A stretch of 64,000 nucleotides of DNA from Cyclobacterium sp. 1_MG-2023 (lineage in GTDB: Bacteria; Bacteroidota; Bacteroidia; Cytophagales; Cyclobacteriaceae): assembly GCF_030546805.1 (NCBI RefSeq), contig NZ_JAUOPC010000014.1:62001-126000 (forward strand), written 5' to 3'. A program made the translations under genes and the position numbers. The notes below the pieces were generated by a model, which saw nothing but the letters and a program-made list of their open reading frames with translations, did no database searches and was not told where the DNA came from. Numbering within the stretch: the stretch's first letter is position 1; the number at the start of each line of letters is the position of its first letter. Below, piece after piece: positions 19,001 to 27,136 of the stretch.

Positions 19001-19712
19001 ATTTTTGGCCTTTTGACCATAGAGTATGGACAAATCCCCCTCCAATCAGTAATACCAATCCCAATAGGGAAAAGAAAAAAATCAATAGCGTATGGTTGAT
19101 AGATTTTCCAGGAACATCATAGCCAACCCTAAAAAAAATGGAAAAAAGATACTGGTTGTCAAAGTATAGGTCTTGATAATTTTCTTTAGGATTTGGGGAC
19201 AATAAAAACCTGTCGTTTCCAAAAACCTCAGGATTATACCCACTCTTGAGGTACTCATTACCAATATCTACTTTGTCATAAAAAGGGTAAACTTGAAGCA
19301 ACCAATACTCTTTATCGATACGTTTTATTTTTCGTAGTTGGGTGAAATAAATCCCCCTATTGTTTTCTAGAATTTGGTAAGTTTTGGAAGTAGAAAGTAG
19401 GCTAAATTCAGGTACCATATCGATAGCAGACCAATAGGTCAAGTCTCCTTCCATAGAAAAAAGGTAAAAAGGAAACTGATGATCTATTTCCAGGCTACTG
19501 AAAAAGAATTGTTGATCAGTAACTTCGCTATTTTGAATTTTTTCAAAATCTTTCTCAAAATCATGGATTACCTTTCCAATATGATGTTCGAGTTGGGCAC
19601 TAAAGGCACTTTGATCTTTGAGGTATTTACCTTCCGAAAAATAATTAATGGAAAGGACCAAACCCAATAGCACAACGGACAATACCAATAAAAGCCTTCT
19701 TCTTCTTAACAT
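16002..19712 (-). CDS. Large multi-pass membrane sensor histidine kinase (NtrY-like)
   Basis: The 1236-residue protein has an N-terminal anchor, an extracytoplasmic part, a long block of hydrophobic segments (about residues 210-470), a second extracytoplasmic domain (about 480-730), further membrane segments, a HAMP-like linker (FVSKNLTHPFKLLTQKLKD), then the kinase core. The phosphoacceptor His lies in VAHEIKNPLTPMKLTLQHL near residue 1025. The ATP-binding domain has N box NLIINGIQAV, G1 DNGKGIS and G2 GSGLGLAIAKRG. It resembles NtrY-type kinases but with a much larger sensor region. No response regulator is adjacent, so its partner is unknown. Confidence 0.9.
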   Translation of the reverse strand: MLRRRRLLLVLSVVLLGLVLSINYFSEGKYLKDQSAFSAQLEHHIGKVIHDFEKDFEKIQNSEVTDQQFFFSSLEIDHQFPFYLFSMEGDLTYWSAIDMVPEFSLLSTSKTYQILENNRGIYFTQLRKIKRIDKEYWLLQVYPFYDKVDIGNEYLKSGYNPEVFGNDRFLLSPNPKENYQDLYFDNQYLFSIFFRVGYDVPGKSINHTLLIFFFSLLGLVLLIGGGFVHTLWSKGQKFLATIYTFLILLAVRIIMLAFHFPNDFFQTGIFDSSLYASSIFNPSLGDLLLNVSCYLVVLSMIIAILSRRRVALAFIKFRNNYPDWLSLTAAYILSTTLMFLVFYLYLNIVENSQWNLNIEAIPNFDYLKIVSLFVIFLGGAAYLLFTIIGLNMVLFKNEDNYFYPLKVLVVFVSPFLIFLLFFNFVLFIAFLAHIILLVAIISFKLYQSLFKLDFNTFLTFFFACLIGAVITGAAAYQDLRYDEVRSKVKFANNVMLDRDVMGEFLLEDIIARVIDDAFIKSRLSDPLLSKDPIDRKIKKIYLAGYFDQYRQDVSIYSSSGRLVLGNNNSLSLLEYKNRYMNSDYATQIHNLYFIKSTDTNTGNRFVAFVKIQRDNDFLGTIVIELNQQRIESGKAFPKLLMDNKYVTNYIERDFDFAIFEEEELSYSSGIFSYQGLPIEDFLDNENVFTTGILYNGYHHLAVSYNDKIIVVSSRKYPSNYILADIAFLFVVYLIFTLLSIAVFLMFSGLNQLRFNYATKLQLYLNFAFFFPMLIISVIAVGFLSHSYTEDLHRQYFQKAGIISDNLGRDLGGEQFNNLNKDEINTELYALATATDADINLYLPDGKLMATNQPAIFDKKILTNYLHPEAYASIIESKENRFLQTEQVGDLQFKTVYLALKNGDNQELQAIIAIPFFESEEELNLMITEVFSNILIIFVLIFLFFLVISYFVSKNLTHPFKLLTQKLKDTDLENNEYMVWPGKDEIGLLVNEYNNMLYKLETSKKVLASNEKESAWREMAKQVAHEIKNPLTPMKLTLQHLLRLQAADKLENGKALVNPINSIIHQVDTLSDIASSFSTFAKMPLPKNQELEFRKVVLKAVSIFNYREDVEIEFTDHTGEGASTKIMGDPKLYGRVISNLIINGIQAVVEGKKPIILVNLYFDGEEHIKLSIKDNGKGISDELKEKVFLPNFSTKSEGSGLGLAIAKRGVETAGGKIWFETSSETGTTFYLLFPLIP

Positions 19713-19931
19713 TGCGATTAATCTTGCCTGAACAGTCCCTCCAAGATAACAAAACTACCGATATCCGAAGTAAAAGTTAATATTCATTCATAATGGAATC
19801 CATGCCAAACATAAAGATGAGAGGCATTAAATCCCGCAAATAATCAACCAAAATCTAGGCCATCCTCAATAAGTATTCTGAGAAAGAATAAAAAGGTTGC
19901 ACCAAAAATTGAACCTAAGCTAAACAGAAGA

Positions 19932-20180
19932 TTAGAATGAAATACCTTTTTTCCTTTTGGCATTTTTATACCAAAAATAGCCCAAAACCATTAATAATAT
20001 ATAAGGAGCTACAAAAAGGTAAAGAATTCCTATGTTCAGTGCCGCTCCTACAGTAGTATCCCCATTGCTAACGTTGTTCTCAACCGTTGCCCTACACATG
20101 GCACATTGAGCAAAAGTAGATTGAACGGATCCAATCAACAGAAGCAAAACAACCGACAGACTTTTGAAATATTTATTCAT
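19932..20180 (-). CDS. Small exported CxxC membrane protein at the end of the respiratory operon
   Basis: The protein has 82 residues. An N-terminal Sec signal ends near STFAQ and would leave CAMCRATVENN at or near the mature N-terminus, followed by one membrane segment (NIGILYLFVAPYILLMVLG) and a basic tail (YKNAKRKKG). It lies 63 bp after the DUF420 gene and is last of the oxidase assembly genes. The CxxC pair facing the periplasm next to SCO suggests copper handling or thiol chemistry during CuA assembly. That is inference from motif and place; I recognise no named family. Confidence 0.65.
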   Translation of the reverse strand: MNKYFKSLSVVLLLLIGSVQSTFAQCAMCRATVENNVSNGDTTVGAALNIGILYLFVAPYILLMVLGYFWYKNAKRKKGISF

Positions 20181-20243
20181 TGTATTAGTAAACGGTTTGG
20201 TTTAACCTTTGTTTAAATATAATCAATTTCACAAACATTATGC

Positions 20244-20798
20244 TTAATGCACATAATAGGGACTGATCATTAGATAAACGATAACACCTGAGACGGTAAC
20301 ATAAAGCCAAATAGGAAAAGCGTATCTAACTATATTCCGGTGTTTCTCAAATTTCCCGCTGATGCCAAAATAATAGGCCAATAAAATTGGAAATAAGGCA
20401 ATAGCAGCCAAAATAATATGACTGATCAAAAGAGAATAATAAACCCACCTTATCCAGCCTTCACCACCAAAGGAAGTGCTTTCCGCTGCCGCATGGTAAA
20501 TCACATACCCCACTAAAAAAATAGCTCCTAGCCCAAATGCAACGGACATGGCCGTCTTATGTAAAGTGACATTACCACTTTTGATGAAAAAAAAGCCTAA
20601 AATCAACATTACAGAGGCAAAGCTATTTACTACAGCATTTAAATGTGGAAGAAAATAAACCCATTCTTCACCAAGGTCAATTTTTGCAGGCATAAACAAT
20701 AGTACCGCCACTACTACCGGTACTAAAATGGAGACAATAGTTATCCATGTATACATAGACTTGTCCTTGGACTCTATTTCAAAACTATCCTTTATCAT
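20244..20798 (-). CDS. DUF420 membrane protein, oxidase assembly (CtaM-like)
   Basis: The protein has 184 residues and five hydrophobic segments. Conserved DUF420 features include PHLNAVVNSFASVMLILGFF, the histidine after the Lys-rich loop (GNVTLHKTAM), GYVIYHAAAE, and a histidine in SLLISHIILAAIAL. DUF420 proteins such as Gram-positive CtaM/YozB are needed for functional aa3-type oxidase. Its start overlaps the end of the SCO gene by 14 bases, so the two are translationally coupled. Confidence 0.88.
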   Translation of the reverse strand: MIKDSFEIESKDKSMYTWITIVSILVPVVVAVLLFMPAKIDLGEEWVYFLPHLNAVVNSFASVMLILGFFFIKSGNVTLHKTAMSVAFGLGAIFLVGYVIYHAAAESTSFGGEGWIRWVYYSLLISHIILAAIALFPILLAYYFGISGKFEKHRNIVRYAFPIWLYVTVSGVIVYLMISPYYVH

Positions 20799-21453
20799 GA
20801 AGCAAAATTTTCGTTTCTAAAATCAATTGATCAACACCTTCTCTTTTGGTGCCACTGTAATATCCTCGAATACGTCCAAGTTCATCTACCAAAACAAACT
20901 TATCACTGTGTACAAAATTCTCCGGAACTGCCCCCCCACTAACTGATGGAATAATAAAACCACACCTGGCTAAATCATAAGTTTCATCTACCGGGCCATT
21001 AAGAAAAAACCACTTGTCTTTTTTGGCTCCATGCTCATCAGCATAATCAGCCAAAACCTTGGGGCTATCATATTCGGGGTCTATACTGATGGAGTAAATC
21101 TGTACCCTATCATCATTCCGAAAGACATCCTGAACTCTTTCCATTTCTTTAGACATAATAGGACAGATGCTTGGGCAACTCGTAAAGAAAAAATCGACGA
21201 TTGTAATTTTTCCTTCCATCATTTCTTTACCTACACTTCTACCAAACTGATCTGTAAAAGTAAAGTCAGGAATAAAATGCTGACTGCTGTCATTATAGTC
21301 ACATTGTTCAAAAGGATCTTCAACGCCATTTTGATATAAAATAGGAATATCATATTGGTTGGAGGAAAAACCCCTAAGAAATAATATTATTAATACCGGT
21401 ATCATTAAAACACAAACCAGCACCAATACCTGAATAAATCGCAACATTTTCAT
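20785..21453 (-). CDS. SCO1/SenC family copper chaperone
   Basis: This 222-residue membrane-anchored protein has an N-terminal TM segment at residues 8-27 and a thioredoxin-like domain exposed to the periplasm. The copper site is complete: Cys93 and Cys97 in TSCPSICPIM and His182 in NFVHSDKFVLVD. SCO proteins deliver copper to, or reduce the cysteines of, the CuA site of oxidase subunit II, encoded upstream in this operon. The start codon lies only 13 bases after a terminator-like hairpin, so expression probably depends on read-through. Confidence 0.94.
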   Translation of the reverse strand: MKMLRFIQVLVLVCVLMIPVLIILFLRGFSSNQYDIPILYQNGVEDPFEQCDYNDSSQHFIPDFTFTDQFGRSVGKEMMEGKITIVDFFFTSCPSICPIMSKEMERVQDVFRNDDRVQIYSISIDPEYDSPKVLADYADEHGAKKDKWFFLNGPVDETYDLARCGFIIPSVSGGAVPENFVHSDKFVLVDELGRIRGYYSGTKREGVDQLILETKILLHDKG

Positions 21454-21465
21454 ACACTACTACAA

Positions 21466-21499
21466 CAAAAAAAATGGTTGAAGATTCCCCTTCAACCAT
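21466..21499 (-). terminator. Terminator-like hairpin between coxIV and SCO genes
   Basis: On the minus strand the arms ATGGTTGAAG and CTTCAACCAT are a perfect 10-bp stem with a 6-base loop, followed directly by eight T. It lies in the 72-bp gap after subunit IV. No promoter fits in the 12 bases between it and the SCO start, so it is more likely an attenuator than the end of the operon. Confidence 0.75.
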
Positions 21500-21525
21500 C
21501 CAATTTTATAAATTTTTTATTCTGT

Positions 21526-21852
21526 TTACCAGCGCATAACGAAGATCTCAGCACCTTCCTTCATTAAGGCTATAATCAGCCAAACCAAGAAAATAAGTGG
21601 TACGATGATGGAGTAAAACAAAGGTTTAACTTCATCCCCCAGGTGCATAAATTCCATCATGATATACTTGGCTTTAACAATGGTCAAAGCAATAAAAAGA
21701 AAGTATAAGAGCAACCCTCTTTCCATGGTAAAGGCCAACACAAATTCCACTGCTGTGATTACCAATAAAATCAAGGCAGTAAGCCAGATTTTTTTAATCT
21801 TGGCAGGATCTCTTGGAATTACTTCCAACCTATTTTTATTAACGTGTTCCAT
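21526..21852 (-). CDS. Cytochrome c oxidase subunit IV family protein
   Basis: The 108-residue protein has three membrane segments, the length and layout of small caa3/quinol-oxidase subunit IV proteins (COX4_pro). Typical stretches are the first membrane helix WLTALILLVITAVEFVLAF, YFLFIALTIVKAKYIMMEFM and HLGDEVKPLFYSIIVPLIFL. It stabilises the oxidase. It is 19 bp downstream of a subunit III gene and is the last structural oxidase gene before the hairpin at 21466-21499. Confidence 0.9.
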   Translation of the reverse strand: MEHVNKNRLEVIPRDPAKIKKIWLTALILLVITAVEFVLAFTMERGLLLYFLFIALTIVKAKYIMMEFMHLGDEVKPLFYSIIVPLIFLVWLIIALMKEGAEIFVMRW

Positions 21853-21871
21853 TATAGTATATGTTTATATT

Positions 21872-22642
21872 TTAGATCAAATAGAAGAAGGTAAATACAA
21901 ATACCCATACCAAATCCACAAAGTGCCAGTACAAGCCAATTTTCTCAACCATTTCATAATGACCACGATCTTCATAAACTCCAACAGCAGCTTGGTAAAA
22001 AGCCAAAAACAAAAGGACAACACCTATGGTAACGTGAAAGCCATGGAAACCTGTAATAAAGAAAAACAATTGAGCAAAAGGTGCAGGTCCATATTCATTT
22101 ACCAACAAGTTGGCTCCGTGCACTGTTTCAGTTACAATATTGCTAAATGAATTTACATAGGTCATCACAACTCCTTCGTCGGTCCCATGGATAAAGTGTG
22201 TCCATTCCCAAGCTTGACAACCTAGGAAAGTCATCCCTCCAAGTAATGTCCAAAGCATCCATTTAACCACATCCTTCTTATCATTCCGATGACCGGCTTC
22301 AACTGCCAATACCATTGTAACCGAACTCATAATCAAAATAAAAGTCATCAAACCAACAAAAACAAGTGGGAAATGACCTCCATGAACAAATGGAATGGCA
22401 TCAAAAATCATTTCAGGTATAGGCCAATGCTGATTTGAACTTACAAAATCAGCTACTTCTCCTGAATAGGCAGGATAACTTACCCGAATGGCACCATAGG
22501 TAATAAGAAAGGCAGTAAAGGTAAAAATATCTGAGAGGAGAAAAAACCACATCATGAGCTTACCATAGCTCGCTTTTAGTGGCTCGTTACCTCCACCCCA
22601 AACGCCTCTTTTTGATTGAATTTCAATTGCAGTCGAAGACAT
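21872..22642 (-). CDS. Cytochrome c oxidase subunit III, larger paralogue
   Basis: The 256-residue protein is a CoxC-type subunit with about six to seven membrane segments. Family landmarks are GKLMMWFFLLSDIFTFTAFL near the N-terminus, FFFITGFHGFHVTIGVVLL with the conserved G-x-H pattern, and the C-terminal YWHFVDLVWVFVFTFFYL. It contains an extra periplasmic-type insert between segments (about residues 150-190) that the smaller paralogue lacks. It follows that paralogue by 22 bp. Confidence 0.93.
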   Translation of the reverse strand: MSSTAIEIQSKRGVWGGGNEPLKASYGKLMMWFFLLSDIFTFTAFLITYGAIRVSYPAYSGEVADFVSSNQHWPIPEMIFDAIPFVHGGHFPLVFVGLMTFILIMSSVTMVLAVEAGHRNDKKDVVKWMLWTLLGGMTFLGCQAWEWTHFIHGTDEGVVMTYVNSFSNIVTETVHGANLLVNEYGPAPFAQLFFFITGFHGFHVTIGVVLLFLAFYQAAVGVYEDRGHYEMVEKIGLYWHFVDLVWVFVFTFFYLI

Positions 22643-22664
22643 AATTAGTAAATTAACTTATATT

Positions 22665-23246
22665 TTAATGATTTAGAAGCAAAAACATAAACAAGTATAG
22701 CCAAAGGCCTCCCAGAAAATGCCAATAGGTAACGCACATTTCAAGTTGTGCCAGATTTTGGGAGTGTATTTTATTCCTTAAAGCCGAAATTAATACAATT
22801 ATTAGAAATATCACACCACTAATTAGATGTATTGCATGCAGTCCTGTAAAAACATACATAAATGATCCCGCAGGGTTACCTACAAAATACACATCCTCAG
22901 CAACTAGTGCTTCCCAGCTGAACCATTGCCCAACAAGAAAAGCAAAACCTAGAATTACTGTTGCCAATAAACCTAGTTTAATATTATTAAGATTGTCTTT
23001 TTTAGCCGCCATGTAAGCCAGATGCAAGCTAATACTAGACAATACTATTATCCCTGATGTGTACCAAAACACATTGGGCAGGTCAAATTCCAGCCAATTC
23101 CCTTCACCCTGCCTGACAATATAAGCACTGGTCATTCCGGCAAATACCATAACCACACTTACAATAAATAACCAAAGTGCAAATTTCTTTGGATGCATGG
23201 CCAAGGGCTGTTCTGCACCTTCAATAAAAGATAGTTTCTCTTCCAT
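22665..23246 (-). CDS. Cytochrome c oxidase subunit III, smaller paralogue
   Basis: The 193-residue protein has five membrane segments as in short CtaE/CyoC forms. Landmarks are KFALWLFIVSVVMVFAGMTS with AYIVRQGEGNW, the conserved FTGLHAIHLISGVIFL, and the end motif CVTYWHFLGGLWLYLFMFL. It is encoded 1 bp after ctaB and just before the larger subunit III gene. Two successive subunit III genes are common in Bacteroidota oxidase operons, and both may be in the same enzyme. Confidence 0.92.
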   Translation of the reverse strand: MEEKLSFIEGAEQPLAMHPKKFALWLFIVSVVMVFAGMTSAYIVRQGEGNWLEFDLPNVFWYTSGIIVLSSISLHLAYMAAKKDNLNNIKLGLLATVILGFAFLVGQWFSWEALVAEDVYFVGNPAGSFMYVFTGLHAIHLISGVIFLIIVLISALRNKIHSQNLAQLEMCVTYWHFLGGLWLYLFMFLLLNH

Positions 23247-23247
23247 A

Positions 23248-24150
23248 TTACACTTTATCTAATAAGTAGGCAATTTGCGTTATGGGTAGGTACAAAAATG
23301 AACCAAACATAATTTTAAGCGCAGATTTTCTGGAGCAATCCTTCATAAGAGAGAAAGTTTGTGCCAAAAATAATACCCCACAAATAGTTGCTACAATACC
23401 TGAGTTTATTCCGGTTAAACCAAAATAAGTAGGTAAGAGCCCAAGCGGCAATAAAAATAAGGTATAGATCATTATTTGAATTGCTGTATTAAGGTCCTTT
23501 TGCCCTCCTGAGGGAAGCAATTTAAAACCTGCTTTTTTATAATCCTCATCACTAACCCAAGCAATGGCCCAGAAGTGAGGGAATTGCCAAATAAATTGAA
23601 TGCCGAAAATGATTAAAGCTTCATAAGTAATGCTTCCTGTAACCGCTGTCCAACCAAGCAATGGAGGCATGGCCCCGGGGATGGCTCCAACCAATACTGC
23701 TATGGGTCCAACACGTTTCAATGGCGTATAGACAAATACGTACAGTATCATGCTCAAAATACCCAATCCGGTAGTCAACATATTGGTGAAATAGGCCAAT
23801 AAAAGAACGCCGGTAACAGCAGCTATCACTGCAAACCAATAAGCTTCTTTTACAGAAATAATTTCCATTGGAAGAGGCCGAGTTTTCGTTCTCTTCATCA
23901 ATTTATCAAACTCTCTCTCCTTAATTTCATTGGCGGCACCTGAAGCACCACTAATTAAAAATCCACCAAGGACAAGACCAATAAAACCAGCCCAAGAGAA
24001 GGTTTGACCATGATGTCCTAAAATAAATCCAAAAACAGCCGAAAAGGTTACCAAAGCAGACAGACGGAATTTCAACAAATCCATGTAAGCTTTAAACCTC
24101 ATCGTAACACTGTCCCACAAAACCTTTTCAGATAACCCTAGTGTACTCAT
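23248..24150 (-). CDS. ctaB: Protoheme IX farnesyltransferase (heme O synthase)
   Basis: The enzyme attaches a farnesyl chain to heme B to give heme O, the precursor of heme A. It has 300 residues and about nine membrane segments of the UbiA superfamily. The first Asp-rich motif is ANEIKEREFDKLMKRTKTRP and the second loop contains YTPLKRVGPIAVLVG. AIAWVSDEDYKKAGFKLLP is typical of the CtaB group. A second ATG at codon 17 (MRFKAYM) may be the true start. It is packed between ctaA (2 bp) and subunit III (1 bp). Confidence 0.95.
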   Translation of the reverse strand: MSTLGLSEKVLWDSVTMRFKAYMDLLKFRLSALVTFSAVFGFILGHHGQTFSWAGFIGLVLGGFLISGASGAANEIKEREFDKLMKRTKTRPLPMEIISVKEAYWFAVIAAVTGVLLLAYFTNMLTTGLGILSMILYVFVYTPLKRVGPIAVLVGAIPGAMPPLLGWTAVTGSITYEALIIFGIQFIWQFPHFWAIAWVSDEDYKKAGFKLLPSGGQKDLNTAIQIMIYTLFLLPLGLLPTYFGLTGINSGIVATICGVLFLAQTFSLMKDCSRKSALKIMFGSFLYLPITQIAYLLDKV

Positions 24151-24152
24151 AA

Positions 24153-25238
24153 TTAAGCAATATTTATAGCGGCAGTTTTATCTTGCCCCAATTCAAGCCA
24201 AATATAATATTGGAAGCCTATGATCAAAGAACCTAAAAACAGGTGCAGAGGTTGAATGAATGCAGGTATTCCAAAATAAGCCATGATTGCTCCGGAAATA
24301 ATTACCGTTACAAACAAAGCCATTAACACCACATAGTGGCTTGTAATTTTTGTATTCTTTTCCCTGTAAGGGAATAGTTGATAACCAATAAATAGGTGAA
24401 GGCCTAATATTATCAAAGAGTATGTCCTATGAATATAATAAGTAAGCCCTAATTCATCTATCCAAGATGATCGATTCAAATAAGCAGCATTACTTGCAAT
24501 AATATCTATTTGCTCCCTAACCTGCGTACCAAGTATAATTTGAACAACCATTAATAATATGCCAATACCCAATAACAACCTGTATTTTCGTGAAATATTC
24601 AAGGGCAGGTCAAATTGATGATTTTTAGCTATTAACATACCGGATCTATAATAGATATAAAGCAGCAGGCAAACCATAAAAAGAGCCACTACCATATGTA
24701 CACTTATCATCCAGTGCAAAAGATTGGTAGAAACTACAATAGAACCTAACCAACCCTGGAACAGTACCAACACCAATGAAAATACAGATAGCCACATAAT
24801 TTTTGGGTCTACCGATCTTAACTTAAAAGAAAAGACCAATGTCAATATAATTAACAGACCTATGACAGCTCCTGCAAGCCTATTGACATATTCAATCCAA
24901 GTTTTGGTAGCATTAAAAGGCTCTTGTTCATGAATACTCTCATCATTTCTAATCTCTTCTGCCAAATTTGCAAAGCCCAAACCGGTTAAGAGGGAAGCAA
25001 AGCGCTCATTTTTTTCAATTCGCTTGGAAACGTATATTTCAGGATAATTGGCCGGCAATTGATCTACAGATGTAGGTGGAACCCAACTCCCGAAACATTT
25101 CGGCCAATCAGGACAGCCCATTCCGGCACCGGTACTTCTAACAATACCGCCAATTAATATCAATAAAAAAACAGCAACCGTAGTAGTTAAACAAACACTA
25201 CGGAAGCTATTTATATTTTTAAGATTCTTTTGATTCAT
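24153..25238 (-). CDS. ctaA: Heme A synthase (COX15/CtaA family)
   Basis: The enzyme oxidises the C8 methyl of heme O to formyl, making heme A. The 361-residue protein has eight membrane segments in two four-helix halves with conserved histidines (for example LLHWMISVHMV, YYIHRTYSLIILGLHLFIG, PLHLFLGSLIIG). The N-terminal block LIGGIVRSTGAGMGCPDWPK and the ENKR-type loop EYVNRLAGAVIG are diagnostic. Its start overlaps the end of the subunit I gene by 20 bases. Confidence 0.95.
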   Translation of the reverse strand: MNQKNLKNINSFRSVCLTTTVAVFLLILIGGIVRSTGAGMGCPDWPKCFGSWVPPTSVDQLPANYPEIYVSKRIEKNERFASLLTGLGFANLAEEIRNDESIHEQEPFNATKTWIEYVNRLAGAVIGLLIILTLVFSFKLRSVDPKIMWLSVFSLVLVLFQGWLGSIVVSTNLLHWMISVHMVVALFMVCLLLYIYYRSGMLIAKNHQFDLPLNISRKYRLLLGIGILLMVVQIILGTQVREQIDIIASNAAYLNRSSWIDELGLTYYIHRTYSLIILGLHLFIGYQLFPYREKNTKITSHYVVLMALFVTVIISGAIMAYFGIPAFIQPLHLFLGSLIIGFQYYIWLELGQDKTAAINIA

Positions 25239-27111
25239 TACCTACCAACATCGCTTCATCCTCTTCCATTATTTCTTTTTCTAATTGTACAAGTTTAGCT
25301 TCATGAGGAAGATTTGATTCGGGAGTTGCTGACAATGGAACTGTTTGTGGAATGAAATCAGCTTCTGAACCAGGCTTGCTATAATCGTATGGCCATCTAT
25401 ATACAGTTGGGATTTCTCCGGGCCAGTTACCATGACCAGGTTCAACTGGTGTAGTCCACTCTAAGGTATTGGACTGCCATGGGTTGGCACTTGCTTTTCT
25501 ACCTTTGTACATACTATAGAAGAAATTGAAAACAAAGATAAACTGGGCAAAGAAAGTAACGATAGCAGCCACAGACACAAACATATTCAGGTCAGTATAC
25601 ATATCTGCAAATGAGAAGTTTGTCCAGCTATAATACCTCCTAGGGAAACCGGCGATACCAATATAATGCATTGGGAAAAACACCAAATAGACACCAACAA
25701 AAGTCAACCAAAAGTGAACATACCCTAATTTGTCATCCATCATCCTACCAAACATCTTAGGAAACCAGTGATACACACCGGCCAACATTCCAAAGAAAGA
25801 AGCAGCACCCATTACCAAGTGAAAGTGAGCTACAACAAAATAAGTATCGTGCAATTGAATATCAATAGCGGAGTTACCGAGGAAAATCCCCGTCAAACCA
25901 CCTGAGATAAAGAAAGACACCAAACCGATGGAGAACAACATGCCCGGGGTAAACCTTAAGTTACCTCTCCATAAAGTGGTCAGGTAGTTAAATACCTTTA
26001 CAGCTGAAGGAACGGCAATTATCAAGGTAAGGAACATGAATATTGATCCAAGGAACGGATTCATTCCGGATACGAACATATGATGCGCCCAAACCACAAA
26101 TGATAGGATGGTGATACCAAGCATAGAAATAATCATGGCTTTATAACCAAAGATAGGTTTCCTAGAGTTGGTAGCAATCACTTCAGAAGTGATACCAAGC
26201 GCAGGAAGCAATACAATATAAACTTCAGGGTGACCTAGGAACCAGAATAAATGCTGGTAAAGAACGGCACTACCTCCAGTATTTGGTAATGCTTCACCAC
26301 CGATGTAAATATCAGAGAGGTAAAAACTAGTTCCGAAACTTCTGTCAAAAACCAATAATAGAGCGGCAGAAAACAAAACCGGGAAGGACAATAATCCAAT
26401 TACCGCAGTAAGGAAGAAAGCCCAGATGGTTAATGGTAACCTAGAAAAAGACATTCCCTTTGTACGCAGGTTAATAACCGTTGAGATATAGTTAATCCCT
26501 CCCATTAATGATGAGGCAATAAAGAATACCATGGCGGTTAACCATAGTGTCATACCTAATCCTGATCCGGGAATGGCTTGTTCAAGTGCAGACAATGGCG
26601 GGTAAACTACCCATCCACCACCGGCAGGACCTTTTTCTAAAAATAAAGAGGCAAACATGATCACACCGGAAATAAAGAAAAACCAGTAAGACAACATGTT
26701 CATAAAACCTGAAGCCATATCACGGGCACCAATTTGCAAAGGAATTAGGAAATTCGAGAAGGTACCACTAAGACCTGCAGTCAATACAAAGAACACCATA
26801 ATTGTACCATGCATGGTAACCAATGCAAGGTAGAACGTAGGGTCCAATTTTCCGGAAGCATCAATCCAACCACCCAATATAGGTCTTAAGAAAGACATGT
26901 CCATATCAGGGAAACCCAGCTGCAATCGGAATAATACAGAAAGAAATCCACCGATAAATGCCCAGAATATACCAGACACAAGATATTGCTTCGCAATCAT
27001 CTTATGGTCAGTGGAAAATATATACTTCGTTATGAAGTTATCGTGGTGCTCATGGTCATGCTCATCATGTGTAGATGCTGCATCATGAGCTGAAACGTTT
27101 GCTACTGCCAT
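25219..27111 (-). CDS. ctaD: Cytochrome c oxidase subunit I
   Basis: The 630-residue protein is the catalytic heme-copper subunit with 12 membrane segments. Heme and CuB ligands are visible: HGTIMVFFVLTAG, GHPEVYIVLLPALG (CuB His, cross-linked Tyr and the proton-channel Glu of A1-type enzymes), WAHHMFVSGM (two CuB His), and HDTYFVVAHFHLVMG (heme a and a3 His). The N-terminus is His/Asp-rich before the first helix (DEHDHEHHDN). The enzyme reduces oxygen to water at the heme a3-CuB site and pumps protons. Confidence 0.97.
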   Translation of the reverse strand: MAVANVSAHDAASTHDEHDHEHHDNFITKYIFSTDHKMIAKQYLVSGIFWAFIGGFLSVLFRLQLGFPDMDMSFLRPILGGWIDASGKLDPTFYLALVTMHGTIMVFFVLTAGLSGTFSNFLIPLQIGARDMASGFMNMLSYWFFFISGVIMFASLFLEKGPAGGGWVVYPPLSALEQAIPGSGLGMTLWLTAMVFFIASSLMGGINYISTVINLRTKGMSFSRLPLTIWAFFLTAVIGLLSFPVLFSAALLLVFDRSFGTSFYLSDIYIGGEALPNTGGSAVLYQHLFWFLGHPEVYIVLLPALGITSEVIATNSRKPIFGYKAMIISMLGITILSFVVWAHHMFVSGMNPFLGSIFMFLTLIIAVPSAVKVFNYLTTLWRGNLRFTPGMLFSIGLVSFFISGGLTGIFLGNSAIDIQLHDTYFVVAHFHLVMGAASFFGMLAGVYHWFPKMFGRMMDDKLGYVHFWLTFVGVYLVFFPMHYIGIAGFPRRYYSWTNFSFADMYTDLNMFVSVAAIVTFFAQFIFVFNFFYSMYKGRKASANPWQSNTLEWTTPVEPGHGNWPGEIPTVYRWPYDYSKPGSEADFIPQTVPLSATPESNLPHEAKLVQLEKEIMEEDEAMLVGNESKES

Positions 27112-27136
27112 GGTATTTATAATTTATGCTATAAAT

